From contig JAKACB010000045.1 in assembly GCA_021796445.1 (NCBI GenBank), positions 1 through 5,375 of the forward strand: DNA of 5,375 nucleotides, read 5' to 3'. Made by a program: the position numbers and the translations under genes. The notes under the pieces were generated by a model. The model saw only the letters and a program-made list of their open reading frames with translations, ran no database searches and was not told the origin of the DNA. Positions 5,053-5,375 of the stretch are shown in pieces (the first letter of the stretch is position 1; each line of letters starts with the position of its first letter). This DNA is from Nanobdellota archaeon (lineage in GTDB: Archaea; Nanoarchaeota; Nanoarchaeia; Parvarchaeales; Parvarchaeaceae).

Positions 5053-5375
5053 ATGCACATGATTCAGGATATAAAGAGAGTTATGACTGTGAAAAGGTAT
5101 GCATTTCTCTTTTCTATTTTATTTGTGGCAGTATTTACTCTCTATTTTTACCTATTAGAAAGCTCTGCTACAGGGATAATAGATTTTAAGTCGTATTATA
5201 TTTACTTTGATTTGCTTTCAGCTTTTGCGGTGTCTTTTTTAATCAGCTTAGTTATAACCATGAACGTTTATTCCTACAAATTAAAGGCAAAGACAAGCAA
5301 AAAGCTGACTTTAGGCTCAATAATTGGAGCAGTATTGCCAAGCAGCTTATGCTGCACAAGTATTATACCTTCATT
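5053..5375 (+). CDS. Multi-span membrane protein with Cys-Cys motif (partial, cut by the right edge)
   Basis: An open frame from ATG 5053 reaches the window end, giving 107 residues. Other in-frame starts are 5059 (Met3, best fit to the TATA box) and 5083 (Met11). Two clear hydrophobic helices lie at 16-35 (YAFLFSILFVAVFTLYFYLL) and 48-73, joined by a short acidic loop. After a basic loop (KLKAKTSKK, 76-84) a third begins: GSIIGAVLPSSLCCTSIIPS at 88-107. The basic loop suggests it faces the cytoplasm. A Pro-x-x-x-Cys-Cys-Thr-x-x-x-Pro segment inside a membrane helix is seen in uncharacterised archaeal and bacterial membrane proteins; a metal or redox role is possible but not shown. I do not recognise a named family with confidence. 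It is divergent from the anchored exported protein gene. Confidence 0.75.
   Translation, partial: MHMIQDIKRVMTVKRYAFLFSILFVAVFTLYFYLLESSATGIIDFKSYYIYFDLLSAFAVSFLISLVITMNVYSYKLKAKTSKKLTLGSIIGAVLPSSLCCTSIIPS

Noticed and set aside
1..5375. Mobile element, CRISPR array or defence system
   Set aside because: I found no transposase, integrase, repeat-spacer pattern, nuclease or toxin-antitoxin pair on either strand; the recognised genes are housekeeping or envelope genes.

Overview
The window comes from an AT-rich archaeal genome. It carries an archaeal translation factor aIF5A with the hypusine-loop motif PGKHGHAKAR, an archaeal-type DnaG (TOPRIM protein with its archaeal N-terminal domain), and a surface protein with an archaeal class III (pilin-type) signal peptide. 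Promoters have TATA boxes about 25-31 bp ahead of start codons, so several mRNAs look leaderless. Ile ATA and Arg AGA codons are common. The class III leader joined to a DUF2341-like domain, together with a malic enzyme, recalls small acid-mine-drainage archaea (ARMAN/DPANN: Parvarchaeota, Micrarchaeota) or their Thermoplasmatales neighbours. That placement is inference from protein style only.

Layout, left to right: (1) 1-902, minus strand, a pilin-like DUF2341 surface protein that runs off the left edge; (2) 903-1112, a non-coding gap with the TATA box of gene 1 and a terminator-like inverted repeat behind aIF5A; (3) 1113-1529, minus, aIF5A; (4) 1530-1624, a compact divergent promoter region with two back-to-back TATA boxes; (5) 1625-2884, plus, malic enzyme; (6) 2885-3036, a convergent gap with two small palindromes and a T-tract; (7) 3037-4218, minus, DnaG; (8) 4219-4373, an unusual DnaG leader with a Shine-Dalgarno, a hairpin followed by T5, and a second imperfect hairpin; (9) 4374-4973, minus, an N-terminally anchored exported protein of unknown function; (10) 4974-5052, a second divergent promoter region; (11) 5053-5375, plus, the start of a multi-span membrane protein with a Cys-Cys motif, cut by the right edge.

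The genes do not form one pathway. Two are information-processing genes (aIF5A in translation; DnaG, which in archaea is also an exosome subunit), one is central carbon metabolism (malate to pyruvate), and three are envelope genes (pilin-like adhesin candidate, anchored exported protein, Cys-Cys membrane protein). I see no mobile element, CRISPR array, tRNA or rRNA. The item most worth a second look is the structured, Shine-Dalgarno-bearing dnaG leader among neighbours that appear leaderless.
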